Notes: a model not told the origin generated them from the letters alone. Positions 9,146-18,223 are shown, counted from the first letter of the stretch. The stretch: DNA of 64,000 nt from Oceaniferula spumae (GCF_042849255.1 NZ_AP026866.1:1426001-1490000); one strand, 5' to 3'. Translations and numbers: made by a program.

Positions 9146-10225
9146 ATGACAAAAGCGGACAAGCAATTCCTGTTCGATCTCCTCAATACACCCAGCCCCA
9201 CGGGATTTGAGATGCCAGGCCAGCGTGTCTGGGCCAAGCACATCGGCAAACACGCCGATCGTGTTGAATGTGACACCTATGGCTCCACTTGGGCCGTGTT
9301 TGGAAATCAGAAAGCCAAAAAATCCGTGATGCTTGAAGCTCATGCAGATGAAATCGGCTTTATGATCAAACATATCACCAAGGACGGCTTTCTTTATGTT
9401 GATCGTGTAGGAGGAAGCGATGCCGCCACCGGTCGAGGCCGCCGACTCGATATCCTCACGGACAAAGGATCGGTAACCGGCATCATTGGAAACACTGCCA
9501 TTCATCTCCGTCGCGACTCCCTCGCTAACGAAAAAGCACCTCAGATCCACCAACTCTGGGTAGACGTCGGTGCTTCTTCGCGCGACGAAGTGGCCGAACT
9601 CGGCATCCGTGTGGGTCACGTTGCCGTTTATCAAGACGGACCTTTGGAACTCGCCAACAAACGACTCGTCGGCCGAGCTCTCGATAACAGAATCGGAGGA
9701 TTTATCATCGCTCAGGTGATGAAAAAAATTGCCAAATCCAAATCGAAACCCAGCCACTCACTGATCTGCCTGAATTCCATCCAAGAGGAAATCGGTGGCT
9801 CCGGCGCACGCATGGCCACACACCGGCTAATGCCCTCGGTTTGCATTTGTCTCGATGTTACCCATGCCACCGACACACCTGGCCTCAATGCCGCTCAGTA
9901 TGGAGAAGTCAAACTTGGCAAGGGGCCCAGTCTGACGCACGGTAGCGCCAACCACCCACTCGTGGTAGAGCGACTCATGGAAGTCGCCGAAAAACAAAAT
10001 ATCCCGATCCAACACGAAGCCGCCGGCCGTTTCACTGGCACTGATACCGATAAAATATTTGATGTCCAGAACGGCGTGGCTAGTGCGCTAGTCTCACTTC
10101 CGTTGCGCTGTATGCATTCGGTTGTGGAAACCGCCCATTGGGACGATATTGAGTCCACCATCAACCTGTTGGCCGCCTTCGTCAGTTCACTAAAAGCTGG
10201 CGATGACTTCAGCCAGAAACTCTAA
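9146..10225 (+). CDS. M42 family glutamyl aminopeptidase-like metallopeptidase
   Basis: Predicted cytosolic di-metal aminopeptidase (tetrahedral TET-type/FrvX family) that trims peptides. The 359 residues carry the expected metal and catalytic motifs in order: AHADEIGFM (first metal His and Asp, about residue 66), GRALDNRIGG (bridging Asp, about 177), QEEIGGSGA (catalytic and metal Glu, about 212), a CLDVTHATD segment (Asp ligand) and LPLRCMHSVVE (last His, about 318). No signal peptide is seen. It lies 42 bp after the membrane-anchored protein and 18 bp before the next gene, so it appears to belong to the same operon. Some M42 members were annotated as cellulases in the past, but the motifs support a peptidase. 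Confidence 0.93.
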   Translation: MTKADKQFLFDLLNTPSPTGFEMPGQRVWAKHIGKHADRVECDTYGSTWAVFGNQKAKKSVMLEAHADEIGFMIKHITKDGFLYVDRVGGSDAATGRGRRLDILTDKGSVTGIIGNTAIHLRRDSLANEKAPQIHQLWVDVGASSRDEVAELGIRVGHVAVYQDGPLELANKRLVGRALDNRIGGFIIAQVMKKIAKSKSKPSHSLICLNSIQEEIGGSGARMATHRLMPSVCICLDVTHATDTPGLNAAQYGEVKLGKGPSLTHGSANHPLVVERLMEVAEKQNIPIQHEAAGRFTGTDTDKIFDVQNGVASALVSLPLRCMHSVVETAHWDDIESTINLLAAFVSSLKAGDDFSQKL

Positions 10226-10243
10226 CTAACTCCACTGACTTTC

Positions 10244-12244
10244 ATGAAGCTCTCCACCGTCCTCTTTATTCTCGGAGCCGCCATCGCCCCTACGGCAGTG
10301 GTCGCAGCCACTGACCAGCCACAGGATGTCAAAGCGGCAATCAGCTATGTGAAACTACTCAGTCAGGAAAAGATTAACCTGACCGGGGACACAGCCCTCT
10401 CCCCTCACTGCGAACTGGGAAGACGAAAGCAAATCCGCGAACAAATCGAATTCTATTTAAAAACCAGCATCAATCAGGACGACGTGCTCACACTGGAGAG
10501 CAAAAAGGTTGAAGGTGATTTTGCTGCTCTGCTATTGCGTGCCGAAAACCCCACATCCCCCTTGGGCACGCGCATCCATGCACTTGCCATGTTGAAACGC
10601 GGTGGTGTTTGGAAGCCGGCACCGCTTCCCGGATCATTCGCTAACACTGGCTACGGTTATGATCCGGAAGTCGAAAAAACCGTGCGGTCTCTTGAACTCT
10701 GGATGGCGCGTGAAAAAATAAAACGTGAGACATCAGCCAGAGAAGAAGCATCTAACAAGTTCCTCACAGAGATTTCCGCTCGGGAGAAAACAGCCGGACT
10801 CGACGATATCTCTCCCGAGAAAGCGGTCACACTGCTCATTGAGGCACTGCGCAGTAAGGATCTGATGCGCATTCTCGCTATCATGGGTGCCGCCTCAGAT
10901 GAATCATACGAACCTTTGAAAACCACCATCAGCCAAGTATCCCGCGGACTCAATGAAGATGATCCTGCAAACGACTGGCAACTGGTGAATAACCGCTCAG
11001 TGATCGCCCAGGTCATGAAGGTGGATAAAACCAAAAACGAAGTCGCCGTCGGCTTCTGGAACCCACTGGGTAAAACCGAAGAGAAGATCCTCTACTTCCC
11101 AGTTTTCAAAGCGAAGGGCAAAACCTTTGCCCGCTTGTCCGAGCTATTGAAGGTAGCGCTACTCCCTGAAGACGAGCGCTGGCAGCAGCGCTGGAGACAC
11201 CGCCGTGGAGATGAAACCACTCTGCGCAAAAAACTCCCTTCTGTGATTTTTAAAAACAACACAGGCACCTCCCAGCCCACCAGTCGTCAACTTCTGGACG
11301 AGTTACTTAAGATCAATAAAACCGGCGACTTCAGCGCACTGCTCAGTCTCCTGCCTCGGAAAGGTGAATATTTTGGCAAAGAGGAGAATCAGAAAAAAGG
11401 TCTGCAGGCACTGGGTGCACTATGGAGGAACCTGAACTGGATGAAGGCGAACCCGCTGCATGTGCTCGATCTACTGGAAGAAGAAGACATCGCCCTTGCA
11501 CCACTGCAATTCGCCAAAACCAACCGACCCGGCGAATTTGAAACGGTGAAGGTCTGGATGACCAAACTTGATGATGGCTGGCATGTCATCCCCGCCGAAA
11601 TACTCGAGGAATCACAGGGGAAGGAAGCGCAGGTCACGATGCAGAAGCTGCAGCGTCAACTCAACTCAATCCAGCAAGCCCAACAGGAAAAACAAGCGCG
11701 TGAACTCATGGACAAGGTTGTCACGATAACACCACCATTGAAGCTTGATCCGGTCACTGACGAGGAAGCTAAGAAAACTCTGACCAATTTCCGAACACTC
11801 CTGCGCACCAAGGAAACGGCATCGGCCCTCGCAAGCAGTGCTGTTTTAGAAGGAACGAACAGCGCTCAAACACTCAAGATTTTCAACTACGCCATCAGAG
11901 GCGCAGCAGATCATACACCTCACGACGACACCCTGGGAATCAACCGTGCTGGCAAATGGTTGGGTATCTCGATTCGCACTACATCGAAGTCCTCCGGAGT
12001 CGCTGATTACCCTCTTTATCTTATCGTAAACACTGATGCTGGAGGAAAAGTCTTGTTAGACGTGGATCTTCGTCATGCCACAAATCGCGGGCGGGAGTTG
12101 CTCAATTCCAAAACTTGGAACAAACTCAAGGAAGCACTACCGGAGCAATCGCTCACCGAGGTCAAATCCATCTTCGACAAACACAATCAGCTCAGCACTG
12201 CTGACATTGCGAAACGCAAAAAGGAGCTGGAGGACGAAGATTAA
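10244..12244 (+). CDS. Large periplasmic protein with four apparent divergent repeats (unknown)
   Basis: Not recognised as a named family. The 666 residues begin with a signal peptide (about 1-22, ending near VVAA). The mature part seems built of four units of about 130-150 residues, each starting with a helix such as EKAVTLLIEALRS or SRQLLDELLKI and ending in strands with a Trp, such as KRGGVWKPAPLP, MTKLDDGWHVIPA and INRAGKWLGISIR. That helix-then-sheet order recalls NTF2-like or DUF4878-type small domains, but this is inference from reading alone. It lies between the M42 peptidase and the MoxR ATPase with short gaps (18 and 41 bp). An envelope scaffold or ligand-binding role would fit. Confidence 0.7.
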   Translation: MKLSTVLFILGAAIAPTAVVAATDQPQDVKAAISYVKLLSQEKINLTGDTALSPHCELGRRKQIREQIEFYLKTSINQDDVLTLESKKVEGDFAALLLRAENPTSPLGTRIHALAMLKRGGVWKPAPLPGSFANTGYGYDPEVEKTVRSLELWMAREKIKRETSAREEASNKFLTEISAREKTAGLDDISPEKAVTLLIEALRSKDLMRILAIMGAASDESYEPLKTTISQVSRGLNEDDPANDWQLVNNRSVIAQVMKVDKTKNEVAVGFWNPLGKTEEKILYFPVFKAKGKTFARLSELLKVALLPEDERWQQRWRHRRGDETTLRKKLPSVIFKNNTGTSQPTSRQLLDELLKINKTGDFSALLSLLPRKGEYFGKEENQKKGLQALGALWRNLNWMKANPLHVLDLLEEEDIALAPLQFAKTNRPGEFETVKVWMTKLDDGWHVIPAEILEESQGKEAQVTMQKLQRQLNSIQQAQQEKQARELMDKVVTITPPLKLDPVTDEEAKKTLTNFRTLLRTKETASALASSAVLEGTNSAQTLKIFNYAIRGAADHTPHDDTLGINRAGKWLGISIRTTSKSSGVADYPLYLIVNTDAGGKVLLDVDLRHATNRGRELLNSKTWNKLKEALPEQSLTEVKSIFDKHNQLSTADIAKRKKELEDED

Positions 12245-12285
12245 TCCGGCATTTCATTTCCCCATCATTTCCCAACTCACCTTTC

Positions 12286-13221
12286 ATGTCTCCATTGGAA
12301 TCCGCTCAGCTTCTTGAACAATCAGTCTGCACCATTATCCGAGGGCAGGAAAAAACCATCCGTAATGTGTTAGCCTGCATGATCGCGGGAGGGCACGTAT
12401 TGTTAGAAGACAATCCAGGCACAGGTAAAACCACCTTGGCCAAGGCCATTGCCAAATCCATTAAGGATGCCAACTTCAGCAGGATCCAGTTCACTCCCGA
12501 TTTATTACCTTCCGACATTCTCGGCGTATCCATTCTCAATCAGAAGACCTCGGAGTTTCAGTTTCACCCCGGCCCCGTATTCACAGACATTCTGTTAGCC
12601 GATGAAATCAACAGAGCGTCACCGCGAACTCAAAGTGCACTTCTGGAAGCCATGGCCGAGCAGCAGGCCACGATCGAAGGGAAATGCTACAACCTTGAAG
12701 GCCTGTTCTTTGTCATCGCCACCCAAAACCCGGTTGAATTCCGAGGAACATACCCACTGCCTGAAGCTCAGATGGACCGATTTGCGATGCAGTGCTCACT
12801 AGGCTATGTGAGCGCCGAGGAGGAGGCTCTAATCCTATCGTCGCAAAACAGCGGCCACCCGTTAGACTCCCTCGATCCAGCAGTTTCCCTGCAGGATATC
12901 AGAGACCTCCAAACCGCCGTTTCGAATATCCGGATCAGCGACGAACTTCGTCACTACATCGTGGCTCTGACCAATGCCACCCGCAACATCGAGGATGTGC
13001 AGCTTGCCGCCAGTCCGCGTGCTTCACTGGCATTGATGAAACTTTCCCAGGCACTTTCCCTGTTCGAGGGTCGCGATTTTGTCACCCCTGAAACCATCCA
13101 AGACATCGCTCCCGATGTCATCGCCCACCGTCTGGTCATCGCTCCAGAAGCGAAGTTCAGCGGATTGACTGGTAGAAGCATCGTCGAGGACATCCTTGAG
13201 AAAACACCGGCTCCAGTGTAG
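12286..13221 (+). CDS. MoxR family AAA+ ATPase
   Basis: AAA+ ATPase of the MoxR group, thought to act as a chaperone that remodels or inserts metal into partner proteins. The 311 residues show Walker A DNPGTGKTT (about 42-50), Walker B LADEINRA (about 104-111), the LLEAM and ATQNPVEFRGTYPLPEAQMDRF region (sensor 1 and arginine finger, about 145-168), and a C-terminal lid with PRASLALMKLSQA. The next two genes are a DUF58 protein and a membrane transglutaminase, the classic MoxR-DUF58-transglutaminase trio. The 12-bp gap to the next gene makes co-translation likely. Confidence 0.95.
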   Translation: MSPLESAQLLEQSVCTIIRGQEKTIRNVLACMIAGGHVLLEDNPGTGKTTLAKAIAKSIKDANFSRIQFTPDLLPSDILGVSILNQKTSEFQFHPGPVFTDILLADEINRASPRTQSALLEAMAEQQATIEGKCYNLEGLFFVIATQNPVEFRGTYPLPEAQMDRFAMQCSLGYVSAEEEALILSSQNSGHPLDSLDPAVSLQDIRDLQTAVSNIRISDELRHYIVALTNATRNIEDVQLAASPRASLALMKLSQALSLFEGRDFVTPETIQDIAPDVIAHRLVIAPEAKFSGLTGRSIVEDILEKTPAPV

Positions 13222-13233
13222 GGTCATCCCGTT

Positions 13234-14619
13234 ATGGCGGAAGTAAAGCACACGGGATTTTTCCAACGCCAGATTTACCGGATCTATCACCGGAACTCCG
13301 CCCTTGCCCACTTCTTAACGCATCGCATCCGTCCTGCGGGAATCTTGTTAGTGATGCTCGTGCCCGCGGCGTGGCTACTGATGCCGCAGCATGCGCTTGG
13401 ACCGCTCTTCCAGCTGCGCGGCCTGATCTTTGCCGTGCTTGGGATATGTTTCGTGTGGACTCTCCTTCGCAGAGCCAAAGTCACTGTGCACAGAGAACTC
13501 CCTCGGGTGGCGACTGCGGGAGAGACGGTGAACTATCACGTGCGGGTGAAAAACACAGGACTATTGAGCCTTTCCGGGTCGAGACTGTTAGAACTCGCTC
13601 CGGATAATCGCCCTGGGCTCGAGCTATTCACACACTCACGTGAACCTGGCGAGGAGAAGCGAAATATTTTCGATCGCACACTTGGTTATTACCGCTGGGA
13701 GTGGCTCCAGCGTGGGCTCACTTTATTCGCAAACGAAAGCTCCGCCCCTTTACCGAAAATCTCTCCCGGCGAAACTGTTTCAACCACGCTGACACTGACA
13801 CCTAACAAGCGAGGGATCATTTCCCTGACCGATCTCCGCGTTTGCCTGCCTGACCCGCTTGGAGTTTTCCAGCGTGTCCGCAAAACACAATCCACCGCGG
13901 ACAAGCTCGTTGTGCTTCCCCATCGTTACCGGCTCCCCCCGTATAACATCCCTGGCAACGCCCGTTTTCAACTGGGTGGCGAGGCGGCATCCAGTACCAC
14001 AGGTCAATCGGGAGATTTCACCTGCGTTCGCGAATACCGACCAGGAGACCCACTGCGTCACATTCACTGGAAAAGCTGGGCACGCACGGGCAAAGCCATC
14101 GTGAAGGAGTACGAAGATGTTTTCTTCCCGCGCTACGGTCTGGTGCTGGATACCTTCGCCCCTGCCGAAGAGGCTGATTTGTTTGAAGAGGCTGTTTCGG
14201 TGGCCGCTTCATTTGCCGCGAGTATCGATACCCGGGAGACCTTGCTCGATCTGATGTTCATTCGTGACGAAGCCTACGTCTTTAGCGCCGGCCGAGGCGA
14301 AGAACGCATCGATAAAATGCTCGAAGTTCTTGCGGGTGTGCAGTGTGAGCCTATCCAAGATTTCGAAGCACTTCAAAATCTCGTGCTTCGCTACCGAGAT
14401 GACCTGACAGCCTGCATCTGCATCTTCACCGGCTGGTGTGAACAACGGCGCGATACGGTGCAGAATTTGCAACGCGCAGGAGTCGAGCTTAAGGTCATAT
14501 CCATCTGCCGTGAGCTTGATGACGCGCACCGGATTCACTCTCAGTATCCATCCCCTGTGCCTGTGCAGTGGCTACGCTCGACTCACGTGGAACAGGATCT
14601 ACACCAGCGACCTCACTAA
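13234..14619 (+). CDS. DUF58 domain membrane protein
   Basis: Usual partner of MoxR ATPases. The 461-residue protein has two closely spaced hydrophobic helices near the N terminus (about 32-74), a beta-rich middle region with a VNYHVRVKNTG segment, then the DUF58 core with FTCVREYRPGDPLRHIHWKS at about 262-281 and a von Willebrand A-like C-terminal half (GLVLDTFAP) that may be a target for MoxR. Most of the protein after the two helices should lie on one face of the membrane. It is followed by the transglutaminase gene with only 2 bp between stop and ATG. Molecular role in the family is unsettled. Confidence 0.93.
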   Translation: MAEVKHTGFFQRQIYRIYHRNSALAHFLTHRIRPAGILLVMLVPAAWLLMPQHALGPLFQLRGLIFAVLGICFVWTLLRRAKVTVHRELPRVATAGETVNYHVRVKNTGLLSLSGSRLLELAPDNRPGLELFTHSREPGEEKRNIFDRTLGYYRWEWLQRGLTLFANESSAPLPKISPGETVSTTLTLTPNKRGIISLTDLRVCLPDPLGVFQRVRKTQSTADKLVVLPHRYRLPPYNIPGNARFQLGGEAASSTTGQSGDFTCVREYRPGDPLRHIHWKSWARTGKAIVKEYEDVFFPRYGLVLDTFAPAEEADLFEEAVSVAASFAASIDTRETLLDLMFIRDEAYVFSAGRGEERIDKMLEVLAGVQCEPIQDFEALQNLVLRYRDDLTACICIFTGWCEQRRDTVQNLQRAGVELKVISICRELDDAHRIHSQYPSPVPVQWLRSTHVEQDLHQRPH

Positions 14620-14621
14620 TC

Positions 14622-16751
14622 ATGCATCAAGACGCACCACCACGTTTGCTGACCGGCATCGCCCTTCTTTTCTGGGGCGGACTGACTGGACATCCGTTCG
14701 CTGGCTTGATCGCCGCGGTGCTGGTGGAGTCACGGTCCTGGCTTTCTATCCGATGGGATTTCAGTCGGGAGTCGTATGTCAGAGCTTGGCATATCTCGAT
14801 TTTTTGTGGGGCCTTGCTATCGATGCTGGCGTGGCTCAATGGAGTCAAAGTCGGCAAGCTTCATAGTTTATTTGTCTGGTCTCCACTGACCTTGCTGCCC
14901 TTGGAGTTGGCTCAAAGATATGGCAAGGCGGCCTTGATTCCGCTCAATACCTTTTCATTTTTCGCACGCCGCAAGATGCAGCGAGATCTGAAACACGGCT
15001 ACCACGTGAAACCCCGGATGATCAACACCGGCTATATCTACCTCGCCATCGTCATGCTGGCCACAGCGGTAGCGAGTCGAGACGATACCCGCCATTTCAT
15101 CGGACTCGCGATTATCTTCGGAGCCTGTCTGTTTTTCAATGCACGCAAACACGGCTTCCGCCCCATCGCATGGGCTGCCTCGTTTCTAATGATTGTGGCT
15201 ATTTCCTATGCCGGTCAATGGAGCATGTCGAAGCTCTACCATTACTACAGCGGCGGGCGTGATGGTGACGACCCAGGCAGACACACCTCAGCCAATGAGT
15301 CGCGCACGAACATTGGCAGACTCGGCCGCATCAAACTCAGCCCTCATATTTTCTGGCGCATGTGGGTGGAGAGTGCCGAGGTTCCCAGCCTGCTACGAAC
15401 AGCCACCTACAACCAGTATTACCGAGCGACTTGGAAGCATATCCCTCAGCCAGAGGAGTCAGACACCATTACCGACGAAGAGGATAACGAAGGCTACAAT
15501 ACATCAGGCAGATTGGACACTGAGCGAGACATTCGCTACTTCGGCACCGAAATCCCCACGGTTGAGGGCGCCCCGGATGTGCGCATCATCGGCGAGGTAG
15601 ACTCCGCCATTCTTTCCAACCCTCTGCCGATGCCGCATTTCACCAAAGCCATCGGTGACCTTGGAAATAAAGACAGTGAGGTATCCATTGCGTGTAACTC
15701 ATTGGGAACCGTGCTCATTGATAACCCAGACTATCATGTGGTGTCCTATTCGGTCTGGAGAGGAAATGAATCAACCACGGAGGTGGATGCGCCGGCTGAA
15801 TTTGATCTCAAAGTACCAGCTGCCGAACAAGAGGCCATCCGCCGAGTTTGCGCTGATTTGGGTCTTAAAAAAGGCATGTCTGCTCAAAAAATCCTGCTTG
15901 AGCTACAGCAACACTTTTCCTCAAATTTCAAATACACCACCCACCTAACAACTCCGGGTTTATCGAAAAGCACTCGGGGCACAGCCATTGGCTCATTCCT
16001 AGAAGACACACGTGCTGGGCATTGTGAGTATTTTGCCACAGCCACCTGTTTGATCCTGCGTGAGTGCGGAATTCCGGCTCGTTATTGTGTCGGCTTCGCC
16101 GTTACCGAGTTTGATGCCGAAAGAGGAGAATGGGTGATGCGCGGCAAGCACGCTCATGCGTGGGTGCGCGTTTGGGATAAAGACCATTGGGAAGATGCCG
16201 ACCTAACACCTCCATCGTGGGAAGCGATGGAACAAATTAAAATCCCAGCCTGGAGACTGGAATTAATCGACTGGTGGCAGCGAGTGCGCGAAGACTTTTT
16301 GATCTGGAGAACCAGTGATGAGAATAAAACCACAACGGCCATCGTCGTCGGCTTGATTGTGGGGCTGGTGTTATTCTGGTTTGGCTGGAGGCTGTGGAAG
16401 TCTCGTCACCGCGATGCCAGGGCCGGCAAAAGCAGGCGATACGCCCACCCACCGGGAACCCCGCTCACGGCACTGAATAAACTGGAATCAGCGATCTCAC
16501 GCAAAATCGGACCGCGCCCGTCAGGCCTTCCTCTCGGTCGCTGGGTGATGCAATTGGAAGGTATTGACCCCAGCCTGAATACGCTGATTTCGCCACTGAC
16601 CAAACTACACTCAGAAGCACGTTTTGATCCCGAAGGAGATCATACTAACAAGTATGACGAAATCGCCCGACTCAGCGCTGAGCTTAAGAAGCGTTTGAAA
16701 ACGCTGTCACCGGTCGGTAGTCATTCACTAGGAAAAGGATCGGCGCTGTGA
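14622..16751 (+). CDS. Membrane-bound transglutaminase-like cysteine protease (TgpA-type)
   Basis: Third member of the MoxR module. The ATG at 14622 (MHQDAPPRLL) is chosen over a GTG at 14568, because the ATG follows the DUF58 stop by 2 bp. The 709-residue protein has about six N-terminal transmembrane helices, a soluble loop, a transglutaminase core, and one more helix near residue 570 before a helical tail. The catalytic triad is visible as Cys468 in AGHCEYFA, His512 in KHAHAWVRV and Asp in HWEDADLTPP (about 525). The 3' end overlaps the convergent M56 gene by 31 bp. Substrate is unknown; family members are linked to periplasmic peptide or cell-wall processing. Confidence 0.93.
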   Translation: MHQDAPPRLLTGIALLFWGGLTGHPFAGLIAAVLVESRSWLSIRWDFSRESYVRAWHISIFCGALLSMLAWLNGVKVGKLHSLFVWSPLTLLPLELAQRYGKAALIPLNTFSFFARRKMQRDLKHGYHVKPRMINTGYIYLAIVMLATAVASRDDTRHFIGLAIIFGACLFFNARKHGFRPIAWAASFLMIVAISYAGQWSMSKLYHYYSGGRDGDDPGRHTSANESRTNIGRLGRIKLSPHIFWRMWVESAEVPSLLRTATYNQYYRATWKHIPQPEESDTITDEEDNEGYNTSGRLDTERDIRYFGTEIPTVEGAPDVRIIGEVDSAILSNPLPMPHFTKAIGDLGNKDSEVSIACNSLGTVLIDNPDYHVVSYSVWRGNESTTEVDAPAEFDLKVPAAEQEAIRRVCADLGLKKGMSAQKILLELQQHFSSNFKYTTHLTTPGLSKSTRGTAIGSFLEDTRAGHCEYFATATCLILRECGIPARYCVGFAVTEFDAERGEWVMRGKHAHAWVRVWDKDHWEDADLTPPSWEAMEQIKIPAWRLELIDWWQRVREDFLIWRTSDENKTTTAIVVGLIVGLVLFWFGWRLWKSRHRDARAGKSRRYAHPPGTPLTALNKLESAISRKIGPRPSGLPLGRWVMQLEGIDPSLNTLISPLTKLHSEARFDPEGDHTNKYDEIARLSAELKKRLKTLSPVGSHSLGKGSAL

Positions 16752-17704
16752 CGCAGATCAATTTCCGACTGGGTGTAAATGGGGGAACCTTGCTCTGGAT
16801 GCGTTACTTCGTATGCAGGACGCACCAACGTTAGAGCCAAGGCCGAGGTCGTCGTCAGCACCGCAGCAACGATGGCCCAGCTGGGATTCCCCATCCGAGC
16901 ACCTCCTAACAGACGATCAACCCGCAGCTTCAGAGGTGCGTGGTCTGCCATCGCCAGAACTCCTTGTGGCCGGTTCTCCGTCAAGGCTGATTCGACGACA
17001 TCACAAAGTGCGCGGATGTAACTGCGGCGGTCGGCACCAGCTTCAACAACAAGAGCGTCACAGGCATACTCACACTGAGTTAACAGCTTTGCTCTCAGCC
17101 ACCAGACCAAGGGATTATACCAGTGTAGTGCGCAGGCGAACTCAGCCGCAAGACGCACCCATAAATCCCGACGTTGCACATGTCCAAGTTCGTGGAGGAT
17201 GGCCATTTTTCGCGTTCCCTCATTCCATTCAGTGGAAGTAGCTGGCAGCAGAATCACCGGACGAATCAGACCGGCCACGACTGGGGAGGACAGGCCCGTT
17301 TTCACTCGAAGCTCTGGCATTTTTTTCAGGCCTAACATTTCCGAACATTCACCGATTAGACTTTGCCATCCGTGACAATCAGCTGGATCAGAGGCCGTGA
17401 TCCATTTTTTCAAAATCCAAATATTTCGAACCATCCGCAAGACCATCACCAGTGCCATGACGGCCCATAGAAAGGTCAAATATTCCGAGGCTCCCCACAC
17501 TCCCGCATTCTCTGAGCCCAGACCTTGGACGTGACTCATCTCGACTCGAACCTTGGGTAGCATCGCCAACCCTGGAAGCACTAACAGAAGTGCCAGACAC
17601 AGTGTCGTCAGCCACGGTCTACCACAGGGATCCTTCCTGCCCATGATCCACACCCACACGGCAGCGATCATCGACATTAGTAGACTGGTGAGTAATAGAG
17701 ACAT
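16721..17704 (-). CDS. M56 family (BlaR1-like) membrane metallopeptidase
   Basis: Membrane zinc protease related to the cytoplasmic domain of BlaR1/MecR1. In 327 residues it has N-terminal helices (about 1-21, 30-49 and 72-95), the zinc motif HELGH at 171-175 preceded by MAIL, third-ligand candidate Glu212 in CEYACDALVV, and a C-terminal helix at about 280-298. It has no penicillin-binding sensor domain after that helix, so it is a sensor-less M56 protein. It follows the BlaI-like repressor by 35 bp on the same strand, the standard order for BlaI-M56 pairs, where the protease inactivates the repressor on a signal. Its 3' end runs 31 bp into the transglutaminase gene on the other strand. Confidence 0.92.
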   Translation of the reverse strand: MSLLLTSLLMSMIAAVWVWIMGRKDPCGRPWLTTLCLALLLVLPGLAMLPKVRVEMSHVQGLGSENAGVWGASEYLTFLWAVMALVMVLRMVRNIWILKKWITASDPADCHGWQSLIGECSEMLGLKKMPELRVKTGLSSPVVAGLIRPVILLPATSTEWNEGTRKMAILHELGHVQRRDLWVRLAAEFACALHWYNPLVWWLRAKLLTQCEYACDALVVEAGADRRSYIRALCDVVESALTENRPQGVLAMADHAPLKLRVDRLLGGARMGNPSWAIVAAVLTTTSALALTLVRPAYEVTHPEQGSPIYTQSEIDLRHSADPFPSE

Positions 17705-17739
17705 AATCTGGCGGAGTGTTTAAAAATATACGGAGGCTC

Positions 17740-18117
17740 TCACTCCTCCTCTTCCAAAGCAGAGCGGATTTTTTCGATCTCGGTTTTGTCGAGCTGCATG
17801 TCCTTGGGATCCAACAGAGCCGCCACTAGCTTTTCGGGTCGACCATCAAAAAACGTGCTGAGAAGATTGGAAATGGCGGATCGACGTGCCCGCTTTTCCG
17901 CGATCGCAGGCTTGTAAATATAGCGTCTGGATTCCTTGCTATGGGTCACCATCCCCTTGCCCTCGAGAGTCGCCATCAATGCGCGCACTGCGGAGTATGA
18001 CGGAGGATCGGGAAGATTGTCTAAAACCTCTTTTGCCGAGGCCTGCCCCAAACGATAGAGGATATCCATGATTTGGCGCTCGCGTCTGGACATATGCCCT
18101 TTTTCCAATCGATTCAT
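17740..18117 (-). CDS. BlaI/MecI/CopY family transcriptional repressor
   Basis: Winged-helix dimeric repressor of 125 residues. The DNA-binding domain is about residues 6-75: LSRRERQIMDIL-like opening (MSRRERQIMDILY), the ASAKEVLDNL helix, the recognition helix PSYSAVRALMATLEGKG and the wing TYSKESRRYIYKP-like segment. The C-terminal dimerisation helices end in an acidic tail (SALEEEE). No beta-lactamase is nearby. The divergent lipoprotein and its own operon are the obvious targets, since three related GTGCTA boxes fill the intergenic region. The co-encoded M56 protease probably cleaves it. Start is the ATG at 18117, nine residues ahead of a second Met; either is possible. Confidence 0.93.
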   Translation of the reverse strand: MNRLEKGHMSRRERQIMDILYRLGQASAKEVLDNLPDPPSYSAVRALMATLEGKGMVTHSKESRRYIYKPAIAEKRARRSAISNLLSTFFDGRPEKLVAALLDPKDMQLDKTEIEKIRSALEEEE

Positions 18118-18134
18118 AGTTGGAAACTCCCACA

Positions 18135-18219
18135 GTGCTAGAAATACTGCAATTAAATAATGCTATTATTTTAGCACAAAGAGTTTGACACCCACCCCTA
18201 ATTGCTGCTTTTCTAGCAC
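18135..18219. promoter_or_regulatory. Candidate BlaI operator: three GTGCTA boxes 42 bp apart
   Basis: Three copies of a sequence starting GTGCTA and rich in A follow each other: one on the plus strand beginning at 18135 and two on the minus strand beginning at 18177 and 18219. The first and third match at 18 of 22 positions (consensus GTGCTAGAAA..C.GCAATTA). The middle one lacks one G. Start points are exactly 42 bp apart, about four helical turns. The first two face each other and form a 43-bp imperfect dyad; the last ends 4 bp before the lipoprotein ATG. A TTGACA hexamer lies at 18185-18190 between boxes. Binding by the adjacent BlaI-like protein is inferred. Confidence 0.55.
18155..18171. 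promoter_or_regulatory. Perfect AT-rich palindrome inside the BlaI control region
   Basis: AAATAAT-gct-ATTATTT is a perfect 7-bp inverted repeat with a 3-bp spacer. It sits inside the middle GTGCTA box and at the heart of the control region between the repressor and lipoprotein genes. It could be a core dimer site or simply part of an AT-rich promoter. Confidence 0.5.
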
Positions 18220-18223
18220 CATC

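Noticed and set aside
8873..9757. 294-codon open frame on the minus strand
   Set aside because: It lies antisense across the end of the membrane-protein gene and half of the M42 peptidase gene, whose motifs are clear. Its composition (Gly/Phe/Ser-rich with no domain) is that of a shadow frame.
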